DNA of 14,083 bases from an uncultured Catenibacterium sp. (lineage in GTDB: Bacteria; Bacillota_I; Bacilli_A; Erysipelotrichales; Coprobacillaceae), in contig NZ_CAAFOM010000089.1 in NCBI RefSeq assembly GCF_900764565.1, positions 1 to 14,083 on the forward strand, written 5' to 3'. The position numbers and the translations under genes are program-made. Shown here one piece after another: positions 1 to 6,303 of the stretch; position 1 is the first letter of the stretch; each line of letters starts with the position of its first letter. The notes beneath the pieces were generated by a model that did no database searches, had not been told where the DNA came from, and saw only the letters and a list, made by a program, of their open reading frames with translations.

Positions 1-47
1 ATACAGCACTGATTTACTTTACTTATATAACTACTATTATTTAAACT

Positions 48-1787
48 TTAATATAAACTGTTTTTATTCTGATATATACCAATTAAAGTATCACCCTGAA
101 TCATCTTCAATATACGAATCATATCACTTTGAGATACGCTGATACATCCAGCTGTTGCCCCACCTGTTGAACAATGTAGGAAAATAGCACTACCAGCACC
201 AGGCGTACAAGCCGTATTGTAGTTAAGAGCAATCGCATATCTATACGCTGTTGGCTGACTGATCAGATGCTCAGCACTGCTCCATTGAATACCTGTCTGA
301 CTAGCATCTACGAGCTTGTTGTAATAGGAACTATTGACATCATCAACCCAATAGTGATTATTGTTGACTTGAAGCCATCTTCTAGATGTACCAGGATTAC
401 CTGCTACACCAAAAGCCTGTCCAAAACTATAGATACCTCTTGGGGTCTTTCCATCACCCTCACGCTTATTTCCTGTGATACCATTTCTGCCTACTCTTGC
501 TGAGCAGCTTAATGTTTCTGTCCATACACCATTATGTTTTGTATGTACTGTCAAAGTGGCATAACTACCACCATTTCCTACTACTGTAATTGCTTGTGTT
601 GTTTGATGTGATATAGACATATTTGCGACAAAACTTTGATTTACAAGCTGTGACTGTGAAGAAGCAGAAGAATTCTGATCTAATACACCATGATCAATGT
701 AGTAATAACCACCTGCATGATAAGCTAAACCTGTATAGTTCCAATCAAGAACACCACCTCTAATACAATACCATGTACCAAAGTACTGGAATAAATCAGT
801 AAAGTTCCAGTTCAGCTTACCATTTTCTACATAGTACCAAGTACCATAGTATTGAGTGAGATTTGTGAAGTTCCAATCTAACTGTCCATTCACTACCATA
901 TACCATGTACTATAATACTTTGTTAAACCTGTATAATCCCAATTGATTCTACCATGGTCTACATAATACCAAGTACCACAATGTTGTGTTAAACCTGTAT
1001 AATTCCAATCAAGAACACCATTCTTTACATAGTACCAAGTACCAAAGTAATATGTTACATCGTTGAATTTCCAGTCTAACTGTCCATTCACGACCATATA
1101 CCATGTACTATAGTACTTTGTCAGACCTGTATAACCCCAGTTAAGAATACCGTTCTCAACATAGTACCATCTACCTTCATACTGAACTAAACCAGTATAA
1201 TCAGTCTTTAATTTACCTTTTTCTAATAAGAACCATGTACCATCAACATATGTTAAACCATTCTTATTCGTATCAAGAGAGCCTTTACGGATGTAGTATA
1301 AAACACCATCTGTTTTACATGCACCTGTATAGTCCCAGTTGATCTGACCTTTTTCAACATAGAAGTAGCCACCACAATGTTCCACTACACCTGTATAAGT
1401 CCAGTCAATTGTACCATTCTCTACAAAGTACCATCCACCACAATGATAAATAACATCCCTTGTTTCTTCATTCAAGCGACCTTTATCAATGTAATACCAA
1501 GTACCATCAATATAGACTACATCAGTTAACTTTGTATCTACAGTCCCATTCTGAACATAATACTTTTCACCTTCATACTCAGCGAGTCCTTTAAAGTCTT
1601 TGTTTACTTCTCCATCTGAATAATAGACAAACTGGTTATCTTCATACATAAGTCCTGACTTTGGTGTAATCACATCTTCTGTTGTTTCATCATCTAATGC
1701 ATAAACAGAATGATTCAAAGCAAGAGGTACCTGTATAACCATAAAAGATAAAATCAAGCCTAATAATAACTTACTTAGCTTCTTCAT
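48..1787 (-). CDS. Secreted L,D-transpeptidase (YkuD domain) with 15 N-terminal wall-binding-type repeats
   Basis: The 579-residue product probably cross-links or modifies peptidoglycan outside the cell by cysteine-based L,D-transpeptidation, joining a tetrapeptide donor to an acceptor amine. Residues 1-30 form a signal peptide (MKKLSKLLLG, hydrophobic core, likely cleavage after VYA30). Residues 44-373 are fifteen 22-residue aromatic repeats. Residues 374-397 are a Ser/Gln-rich linker. Residues 398-575 are a YkuD domain of the GDGKTPRGIYSFG type (443-455), with His538 and Cys548 in HCSTGGATAGCIS, matching the family H...GC catalytic signature. The ATG at 1787 is preceded by AAGGAGG (1797-1803) at 9-nt spacing. 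A separate promoter is visible upstream, so it need not be co-transcribed with the lysozyme gene. Domain order is the reverse of the lysozyme next door (repeats first, catalysis last). The enzyme class is well supported. Its substrate preference, and the ligand of the repeats, are inferred. Confidence 0.9.
   Translation of the reverse strand: MKKLSKLLLGLILSFMVIQVPLALNHSVYALDDETTEDVITPKSGLMYEDNQFVYYSDGEVNKDFKGLAEYEGEKYYVQNGTVDTKLTDVVYIDGTWYYIDKGRLNEETRDVIYHCGGWYFVENGTIDWTYTGVVEHCGGYFYVEKGQINWDYTGACKTDGVLYYIRKGSLDTNKNGLTYVDGTWFLLEKGKLKTDYTGLVQYEGRWYYVENGILNWGYTGLTKYYSTWYMVVNGQLDWKFNDVTYYFGTWYYVKNGVLDWNYTGLTQHCGTWYYVDHGRINWDYTGLTKYYSTWYMVVNGQLDWNFTNLTQYYGTWYYVENGKLNWNFTDLFQYFGTWYCIRGGVLDWNYTGLAYHAGGYYYIDHGVLDQNSSASSQSQLVNQSFVANMSISHQTTQAITVVGNGGSYATLTVHTKHNGVWTETLSCSARVGRNGITGNKREGDGKTPRGIYSFGQAFGVAGNPGTSRRWLQVNNNHYWVDDVNSSYYNKLVDASQTGIQWSSAEHLISQPTAYRYAIALNYNTACTPGAGSAIFLHCSTGGATAGCISVSQSDMIRILKMIQGDTLIGIYQNKNSLY
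666..1658 (-). repeat. Fifteen tandem 66-bp coding repeats (22 residues each)
   Basis: Residues 44-373 of the L,D-transpeptidase divide without gaps into 15 units of exactly 22 residues, from SGLMYEDNQF at the start to GLAYHAGGYY at the end. Typical unit features are a G/D-L opening, an aromatic residue at position 5, GTWYYV around positions 7-12, NG or HG at 14-15, and [LI][ND]W followed by an aromatic and T at 17-22. This resembles choline/glucan-binding (CW_binding_1-like) aromatic repeats, but the exact family assignment is inference. Units 9 and 12 are almost identical. Units 1-3 and 6 are more diverged. Confidence 0.9.
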
Positions 1788-1833
1788 GAAATGTCGCCTC
1801 CTTTCTTCATATTAGGATTATCATCCCATATAT

Positions 1834-1862
1834 ATTTTACCCTTATAGTTATTTATAATCAA
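1834..1862 (-). promoter_or_regulatory. Candidate sigma-A promoter of the L,D-transpeptidase gene
   Basis: Read on the minus strand, TTGATT (1857-1862) and TAAAAT (1834-1839) are separated by 17 bp. They match the vegetative consensus at 4 of 6 and 5 of 6 positions. A start near 1827 would give a leader of about 40 nt carrying the AAGGAGG site. A second, isolated TATAAT lies upstream at 1887-1892 but has no good -35 partner. Confidence 0.5.
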
Positions 1863-1964
1863 TTATTTGTATTAGATGGTATTTTTATTATATTTTGTGT
1901 TGAGATACTCCTCTAAACATATCCCTTTATCCACTTTTTTAGATAAATAATTCTTCTCATGAAA

Positions 1965-1987
1965 ATATCCTCCTAATAGGAGGATAT
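1965..1987 (-). terminator. Perfect 10-bp hairpin after the lysozyme gene (probable terminator)
   Basis: A perfect inverted repeat (ATATCCTCCT, 3-nt loop, AGGAGGATAT) starts about 18 nt beyond the lysozyme stop codon. On the minus strand it is followed by a short T run (TTTC after the final T of the stem), so it fits a modest rho-independent terminator. Oddly, its descending arm contains AGGAGG placed 8 nt before an ATG (1958-1960) that opens a 15-codon frame ending at 1913. An alternative reading is therefore a hairpin that hides a ribosome binding site. Confidence 0.6.
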
Positions 1988-2005
1988 CAATCATATTCAT
2001 CATTT

Positions 2006-4432
2006 CTAAACACGTTTACCATTGACTACTTTATAGTAGGTTCCTTTATTGTTTACCTGGGCATAACCATTGAAGTTCCAGTTAATTTCACCATTCTCTA
2101 CATAGAAGTAATTACCAGTATGATAGACAAGACCTTTATAGCTATAGTTGATACGTCCATCTCTTACATAGTACCAAGTACGTGAATGTTGGAATAATCC
2201 TGTATAATTCCAATCAATCTTACCTTTTTTCACATAATACCAAGTGCCATAATAATAAACGACATCAGTAAAATTCCAATCCACTTCACCATTTCTTACA
2301 TAGTACCATGTATTTCCATATTTCACTAAGTCAGTATAAGACCAATTGATTTTACCATGGTCTACATAATACCATTTCTTATTATAGAGAACCAAACTGC
2401 AATAATCCCAGTTGATCACACCATGATCAACATAGAACCATTCATTATTATAATAAATAAGTCCTGAATGACTATAATCTACAACACCCTTTTTAATATA
2501 GTACCAAGTACCATCTTCACTCTGTGCAAGCCCTGTATAGTTCCAGGCAACCTCACCATTCTTTACACAGTATTTTGTCTGATAATACTGAACTACACCA
2601 TTGTAATCCCAATGAATCATTCCTTTATGAATATAGTACCAAGTGTTGTTGTAAAGGATTAAGTTGCTGTAATTCCAGTTCACTGAACCTTTCTCGAAAT
2701 AGTACCAGTTGTTCTTATAGTAAGTTAATGCAGTGTGGGTTTCATCTACAATACCCTTAGTGACATAGAGATAATTTCCACCATTCTCTACAACACCTGT
2801 ATATTGTGGATTAATCACACCGTTCTCAATATAATAACGTTTACCGTTATATTTATAAATACCTGTATAACTCTTATCTACCTGACCATTCTTAATATAG
2901 TAGTATTTTCCATCCTGTTCATAAAGATCAGTGAAATTATAATCCACCATACTATTTGAAACATAATAGAGTGTACCATTTGATTCTACGATTCCTCTAT
3001 GATTCCATCTGATCATACTATGGTCAACATAATAAATTGCCCCATTGTATTTGACAAGATTTGTATATGTCCAGGTGATTTTCCCATTTTCTATATAAAA
3101 CCAATCACTATTGAAATAATAGAGACCGCTGAATCCCGTATCCACCTTACCATCTTTTATATAAAACCAGGTATCACCTGTATAGAATAAATCATTAAAT
3201 CCATAATCTATCTGACTGCCTGAGAAATAATACTTTAAACCATTATAATCTGCCACATTATTATACTTCCAGGTAATCATGCTGCCTTCTACATAATAGA
3301 TTTTGTTGTTGTATGGAACTGGACCATTAAATGTCCAGTCCAATACCCCTTTCTTGATATAGAACCAGTTCTTATTGTAGTAATAGAGATCAGTGAAATT
3401 CTTGTTCACCTTCCCAGCATTCAACATATACCAGTTCACACCTGATTGAGTCAGTCCTGATTTAGATGTATCCACCTTACCGTTCACAACTAGATAGTCT
3501 TCACCATTATAGGAGGCGATACCATTATACGATTTATTGATCTGGTTATTTGTATAGTAATATAAACTACCATTTACTTGATGTAATCCATCAGAATATT
3601 GAGGTTTATTCACATTAGAAGAACCATTAAACGTCTTATAGGCATAGTTTAAATCTACACGTCCTGAAATTCCAGGTACACTTCCAGTAGACGAACATTG
3701 CCACATATCATAAGTACCACTATAAGTACATGTACTGCTGTATTGTGCAACCCACTTTGTCCAGGAAGAGAATCGACTGTCTGTTAAGTAGTTCGTAAAC
3801 CAATCCTTACTGGCATAAATACCTACTGTATATCCTTTTGCGGCAAGCTTTTTACAGAATGTTTCCGCAATATCACCAATGCCTGTCTTACTCACTTTAT
3901 TACGCACTGCATATTCTTCTAAATCATAATAAACAGGATAGCTTAACTTCTTACCTTGTAATAAGCGAATCGCATGATCTGCTTCACTAGAAGCCTTTGC
4001 GACAGTATCTGCATAAGAATATAAATACACACCATAAGGAATATTGTTTTCTACACATCCCTTTACATTCTCTTCCCATCTCTTGTCATCCTGAGATGTT
4101 TCATTTGTACCATAACCACATCGAATAATCGCATAATCAACGCCTGATTGTTTTACTCTTTTCCAGTCAATCTTTTCATTATGGGTACTTACATCAATAC
4201 CCTTTGCGATAGCTTTTGAATCCTTAGGCCAGGAAGAATCAACTGCCGCACGTGAATAGAGATTCATAGAATGTCCTTCTCTAGTTTCTCCATCTGCATA
4301 TCTAAAACTATTCGCAATATCATTATTTTCGTTATCACTAATATCTTCACTATAGGATGGTAGAGATGCATTACTTAATACCATAAAACAAGATAAAATA
4401 ATAACCCAAAACTTCCAGAATGTCTTTTTCAT
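2006..4432 (-). CDS. Secreted GH25 lysozyme (muramidase) with C-terminal 22-residue repeats
   Basis: The 808-residue product should cleave the N-acetylmuramic acid-beta-1,4-N-acetylglucosamine bond of peptidoglycan. Residues 1-22 look like a signal peptide (MKKTFWKFWVIILSCFMVLSNA, likely cleavage after SNA). Residues 23-75 are a polar linker. The GH25 domain spans about 76-267, with Asp80 in GIDVSTHN, the family D-x-E pair Asp170/Glu172 in YPVYYDLEEY, the DMWQ stretch (242-245) and Asp260 in RVDLNYAY. From residue 282 to the C-terminus run 23 repeats plus a 20-residue partial one, presumably anchoring the enzyme to the wall or its polymers. The ATG at 4432 follows GGAGGAGA with about 8-nt spacing. 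Two candidate promoters lie upstream and a hairpin terminator follows. It could serve in wall turnover, cell separation or competition with other bacteria, and the sequence does not distinguish these. Confidence 0.93.
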   Translation of the reverse strand: MKKTFWKFWVIILSCFMVLSNASLPSYSEDISDNENNDIANSFRYADGETREGHSMNLYSRAAVDSSWPKDSKAIAKGIDVSTHNEKIDWKRVKQSGVDYAIIRCGYGTNETSQDDKRWEENVKGCVENNIPYGVYLYSYADTVAKASSEADHAIRLLQGKKLSYPVYYDLEEYAVRNKVSKTGIGDIAETFCKKLAAKGYTVGIYASKDWFTNYLTDSRFSSWTKWVAQYSSTCTYSGTYDMWQCSSTGSVPGISGRVDLNYAYKTFNGSSNVNKPQYSDGLHQVNGSLYYYTNNQINKSYNGIASYNGEDYLVVNGKVDTSKSGLTQSGVNWYMLNAGKVNKNFTDLYYYNKNWFYIKKGVLDWTFNGPVPYNNKIYYVEGSMITWKYNNVADYNGLKYYFSGSQIDYGFNDLFYTGDTWFYIKDGKVDTGFSGLYYFNSDWFYIENGKITWTYTNLVKYNGAIYYVDHSMIRWNHRGIVESNGTLYYVSNSMVDYNFTDLYEQDGKYYYIKNGQVDKSYTGIYKYNGKRYYIENGVINPQYTGVVENGGNYLYVTKGIVDETHTALTYYKNNWYYFEKGSVNWNYSNLILYNNTWYYIHKGMIHWDYNGVVQYYQTKYCVKNGEVAWNYTGLAQSEDGTWYYIKKGVVDYSHSGLIYYNNEWFYVDHGVINWDYCSLVLYNKKWYYVDHGKINWSYTDLVKYGNTWYYVRNGEVDWNFTDVVYYYGTWYYVKKGKIDWNYTGLFQHSRTWYYVRDGRINYSYKGLVYHTGNYFYVENGEINWNFNGYAQVNNKGTYYKVVNGKRV
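2009..3589 (-). repeat. Twenty-three full and one partial tandem 22-residue repeat units
   Basis: Residues 282-808 of the lysozyme fall into 22-residue units in the same register as those of the neighbouring L,D-transpeptidase. One unit has 23 residues (634-656, extra residue near SEDGTWYY) and the last stops at GKRV. Units toward the C-terminus (about 568-788) are closest to the neighbour's repeats (GTWYYV, DHG, INWDY). Units 1-3 and 5-7 are more diverged and often lack the second Trp. Short blocks are identical at DNA level between the genes, for example ACCATGGTCTACATAATACC near 951 and 2355 (plus-strand reading). Confidence 0.9.
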
Positions 4433-4460
4433 AAATGTACTCTCCTCCGCGTATCAAAAA

Positions 4461-4489
4461 ATTTTAACATCTACATTATCAATCATCAA
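4461..4489 (-). promoter_or_regulatory. Proximal candidate promoter of the lysozyme gene
   Basis: On the minus strand TTGATG (4484-4489) and TAAAAT (4461-4466) are 17 bp apart. This is almost the same pair as in front of the L,D-transpeptidase gene. Transcription from near 4454 would give a leader of only about 20 nt, just including the GGAGGAGA site. Confidence 0.45.
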
Positions 4490-4610
4490 TTCAGGTAAAA
4501 TAGTTCACATAATTTCCTAAAATCAACAAAAAATGAAAGGGCCATGCATATAATATTTTCTTTTGTCTGTTTAATCTCTAATCATTCAATTCTTTCATTT
4601 AGTTCACATA
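4481..4610 (-). repeat. Imperfect direct repeat pair upstream of the lysozyme gene
   Basis: On the minus strand the 11-mer TATGTGAACTA occurs at 4600-4610 and again at 4501-4511, 99 bp apart. In both copies it is followed after 7 or 8 nt by GAATTGA and TGATT (ending at 4580 and 4481). The proximal copy ends 11 bp upstream of the proximal -35 box, and its GAATTGA overlaps that box. Both copies lie between the distal promoter and the gene. They could be binding sites for a regulator or the trace of a local duplication. No known regulator box was recognised. Confidence 0.45.
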
Positions 4611-4670
4611 TTATTATGGTTTTAACTACTCTTTTTTGAATTCTTAGACATCTATATTACTTATAATTCT

Positions 4671-4699
4671 ATTATACCATTCACATTAGAAATCGATAA
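4671..4699 (-). promoter_or_regulatory. Distal extended -10 promoter of the lysozyme gene
   Basis: On the minus strand TGGTATAAT (4671-4679) is a full extended -10 element with a perfect TATAAT. A weak -35 (TTATCG, 4694-4699) lies 17 bp upstream. A start near 4664 would give a leader of about 230 nt spanning both TATGTGAACTA repeats and the proximal promoter. Confidence 0.5.
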
Positions 4700-4769
4700 C
4701 CCCCTTATGAAAGTATTTTCATTCCTTACATATACATATACTCTCATTTGTATAGAATTTCTTATTCAT

Positions 4770-4798
4770 TTGTATTTTTTCTTTACCTGATGTATATT
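4770..4798 (+). promoter_or_regulatory. Candidate promoter of the VanZ-family gene
   Basis: TTGTAT (4770-4775) and TATATT (4793-4798) are 17 bp apart on the plus strand. The -10 matches at 5 of 6 positions and the -35 at only 3 of 6. A start near 4805 leaves a leader of about 20 nt with GGAGAG before the ATG at 4826. Confidence 0.35.
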
Positions 4799-4825
4799 GA
4801 TACCCTAAGAAAGGAGAGAGATACA

Positions 4826-5311
4826 ATGAAAAAGAAAGTATTACGTATTCTACTCACTCTATTAATCATTGCATGGATGGGAGTCATATTCTTCTTTTCT
4901 AGTCAGACAGGTACAGCAAGTGCATCTTCTTCTCATTCTGTCTTATATCTATTAGGACATATTTCAAAGAGTCTTACAGGACATGATTTAGTAGCTGCAT
5001 TATCACCCACAGCTTTTGGTTTTCTAGAATTCATTATTCGTAAATGTGCGCATATGTTTGCCTATTTCATCTTAAGTATTCTCACAATGTCACTTTTGTT
5101 TACATATAAAAAATATCCTATACGCTTTAAAGCATGTCTATCTCTACTGATCAGTTTTCTTTATGCCTGTTCCGATGAAATTCACCAATTCTTTGTAGGA
5201 GGGCGCAGTGCCAGCTTTAAAGATGTTCTTATAGATTCTACAGGGGCATGTATTGGGATACTACTTACAATTATTATCTATACCATACTAAAAAAGGCAC
5301 AGCATCATTAG
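4826..5311 (+). CDS. VanZ-family integral membrane protein
   Basis: The 161-residue product is a VanZ-like membrane protein. VanZ of vancomycin-resistance element Tn1546 gives low-level teicoplanin resistance by an unclear mechanism, and most chromosomal homologues have no assigned role. Hydrophobic segments lie at about 6-24, 64-92 (broken by RKCAH), 101-116 and 139-156. Family landmarks are FFFSSQTG (22-29), RKCAH (72-76), the CSDEIHQFF block with Asp117, Glu118 and His120, GGR (125-127), and Asp133/Asp137 in FKDVLIDSTG. The start is ATG 4826, preceded by AAGGAGAG at about 7 nt. An in-frame TTG at 4748 would add 26 residues but has no ribosome binding site. The gene converges with the dipeptidase gene and shares a terminator with it. 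Family is secure; function is not. Confidence 0.88.
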   Translation: MKKKVLRILLTLLIIAWMGVIFFFSSQTGTASASSSHSVLYLLGHISKSLTGHDLVAALSPTAFGFLEFIIRKCAHMFAYFILSILTMSLLFTYKKYPIRFKACLSLLISFLYACSDEIHQFFVGGRSASFKDVLIDSTGACIGILLTIIIYTILKKAQHH

Positions 5312-5321
5312 CTGTGTCTTT
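5293..5321. terminator. Bidirectional terminator between convergent genes
   Basis: An 11-bp stem (AAAGGCACAGC, 7-nt loop, GCTGTGTCTTT) is complete on the plus strand with one G-U pair. On the minus strand it has one A-C mismatch but is followed by an uninterrupted T run reading into the VanZ gene end. The loop holds both stop codons, TAG (5309-5311, plus) and TAA (5308-5310, minus). It should end transcripts from both sides. Confidence 0.7.
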
Positions 5322-5859
5322 CGTTTGGATTGAATTCTATATACTCATAGGAGTCTTCATCTGTATAATGCCACCATTCACCCTCATAACCAATAAAGCC
5401 ATACTTCTCCATCGTTTCTTCTAATAATAGAACATGTTCAAGAGGACTTCCTGTTAACCATGAATAATCTCTACTTGCCTTACTAGTAAAATCATCAAAC
5501 TCCGTAGGCATATCTATTTCACTTCCATCACGCTTTACTAGAGTCACATCTACAACATTTCCAAAGTTATGGGTCTTAGGACCATAAGTAGGATCCGCTA
5601 CAAATTCATCATCATGAATCAATTCCCAGAAATACTGTTGTGCAGTAAATGGTCTATATGCATCCCAGATTTTAAGACTATAACCTAATCCTTTTAATTC
5701 TTTCTGAACCTTCTTAAGTTTAAGTGTTGTGCCTCTTCTTAAATACGCTTCATTAAAATCATACACTTTAGTATGAGTAAAATTATGTACTGTCGCATAA
5801 CGCAAATCTACATATATATCAGGAATATAATCTTTAACTTTTACATAATCACTATTCAT
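5308..5859 (-). CDS. ddpX: D-Ala-D-Ala dipeptidase, VanX/DdpX family (peptidase M15D)
   Basis: The 183-residue product is a zinc dipeptidase that should hydrolyse D-alanyl-D-alanine in the cytoplasm; no signal peptide is present. Key family positions are visible: Arg69 in WDAYRP, the zinc ligands His97 and Asp104 in THNFGNVVD (H-x6-D), the catalytic Glu161 and the third zinc ligand His164 in EWWH. These correspond to Arg71, His116, Asp123, Glu181 and His184 of VanX. It is somewhat shorter than VanX (202 residues). The ATG at 5859 follows GGAG (5865-5868) at 5-nt spacing. It lies 39 bp after atpC on the same strand, with the ATP synthase terminator between, so expression by read-through or from a promoter inside atpC is possible. 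No vanH or vanA partner is seen, so a role in dipeptide recycling or catabolism is likelier than glycopeptide resistance. Confidence 0.9.
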   Translation of the reverse strand: MNSDYVKVKDYIPDIYVDLRYATVHNFTHTKVYDFNEAYLRRGTTLKLKKVQKELKGLGYSLKIWDAYRPFTAQQYFWELIHDDEFVADPTYGPKTHNFGNVVDVTLVKRDGSEIDMPTEFDDFTSKASRDYSWLTGSPLEHVLLLEETMEKYGFIGYEGEWWHYTDEDSYEYIEFNPNERHS

Positions 5860-5876
5860 AATATCTCCAAAAGAAA

Positions 5877-5897
5877 ATCCAGGGATAACCCCTGGAT
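5877..5897 (-). terminator. Rho-independent terminator of the ATP synthase operon
   Basis: On the minus strand ATCCAGGG and CCCTGGAT form a perfect 8-bp stem with a 5-nt loop, followed by TTTTCTTTT. It begins 1 nt after the atpC stop codon and ends 18 nt before the dipeptidase start codon. Its T tract abuts the GGAG ribosome binding site of that gene. Confidence 0.8.
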
Positions 5898-5898
5898 C

Positions 5899-6303
5899 TT
5901 AGTAATTGTTTTTGACATGAATACGTGTAATAGCCTTCTTTAATGCAATTTCAGCACGCTGATAATCGATATTTGAATTCTTAGATTTTAATCTCTCTTC
6001 AGCTCTTGCCTTTGCTTCTTCAGCTCTACGTAAGTCGATTTCTTCTGGTGATTCAATATCATTCACAATAAGTGTAACAGTATTATCACCATCTACATAA
6101 ACAAATCCACCACCAACAGCAAATTCATATCTGTCTTTATCAATCCTATAATTCATTTCGGCGATTTCCACACCACTCGCCAATGGCATATGGTGAGCAA
6201 GTATACCCATCTGACCATCAGTTGTTCTGATGTTCAGAATATCTACGTCTACATCCCTGTAGGTACCTTTAGGAGTGACGATATGTAAATGAAATTTACT
6301 CAC
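5899..6303 (-). CDS. atpC: ATP synthase F1 subunit epsilon
   Basis: The 134-residue central-stalk subunit couples the gamma shaft to the c-ring and can inhibit ATP hydrolysis. The N-terminal beta domain carries the typical TDGQMGILAHHMPLAS stretch (about 29-44) and the VGGGFVYV strand. The C-terminal part (about 88-130, EIDLRRAEEAKARAEERL) is the helical hairpin. Translation starts at a GTG (6301-6303) that overlaps the end of atpD by 8 nt. Only a weak purine-rich site precedes it, suggesting translational coupling. It is the last gene of the operon. Confidence 0.97.
   Translation of the reverse strand: MSKFHLHIVTPKGTYRDVDVDILNIRTTDGQMGILAHHMPLASGVEIAEMNYRIDKDRYEFAVGGGFVYVDGDNTVTLIVNDIESPEEIDLRRAEEAKARAEERLKSKNSNIDYQRAEIALKKAITRIHVKNNY

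Larger units (their letters stand above)
4433..4825. other. Divergent intergenic region between the lysozyme and VanZ-family genes
   Basis: This 393-bp A+T-rich stretch contains no credible protein-coding gene. It holds two candidate minus-strand promoters, the paired TATGTGAACTA motif, one plus-strand promoter and the ribosome binding sites of both flanking genes. The leader from the distal promoter contains only tiny frames (for example MSKNSKKSS) without ribosome binding sites, which I do not call. Confidence 0.7.

Noticed and set aside
267..503. 78-codon plus-strand frame opposite the L,D-transpeptidase domain
   Set aside because: It overlaps the conserved catalytic domain in antisense and shows no ribosome binding site or familiar motif.
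2468..3190. Several plus-strand open frames of 63-78 codons opposite the lysozyme repeats
   Set aside because: They arise from the regular codon pattern of the 66-bp repeats read in antisense. They have no ribosome binding sites and no recognisable protein features.
666..3589. CRISPR-like array because of the regular 66-bp spacing
   Set aside because: The periodic units are continuous coding sequence in a single frame with diverged units and no spacers.
4388..4432. Possible lipoprotein signal in the lysozyme (Cys15 in ILSCF)
   Set aside because: The residue two before the Cys is Leu, and the hydrophobic core continues past the Cys, so this is not a convincing lipobox. Cleavage at SNA22 is a better fit.
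4748..4825. N-terminal extension of the VanZ-family protein from a TTG
   Set aside because: No ribosome binding site precedes the TTG, and the candidate promoter lies inside this stretch. The ATG at 4826 has AAGGAGAG at proper spacing and begins a normal VanZ N-terminus.
4826..5859. A vancomycin-resistance operon
   Set aside because: VanX-like and VanZ-like genes are present, but no vanH, D-Ala-D-Lac ligase or VanRS genes are visible. The two genes are on opposite strands.
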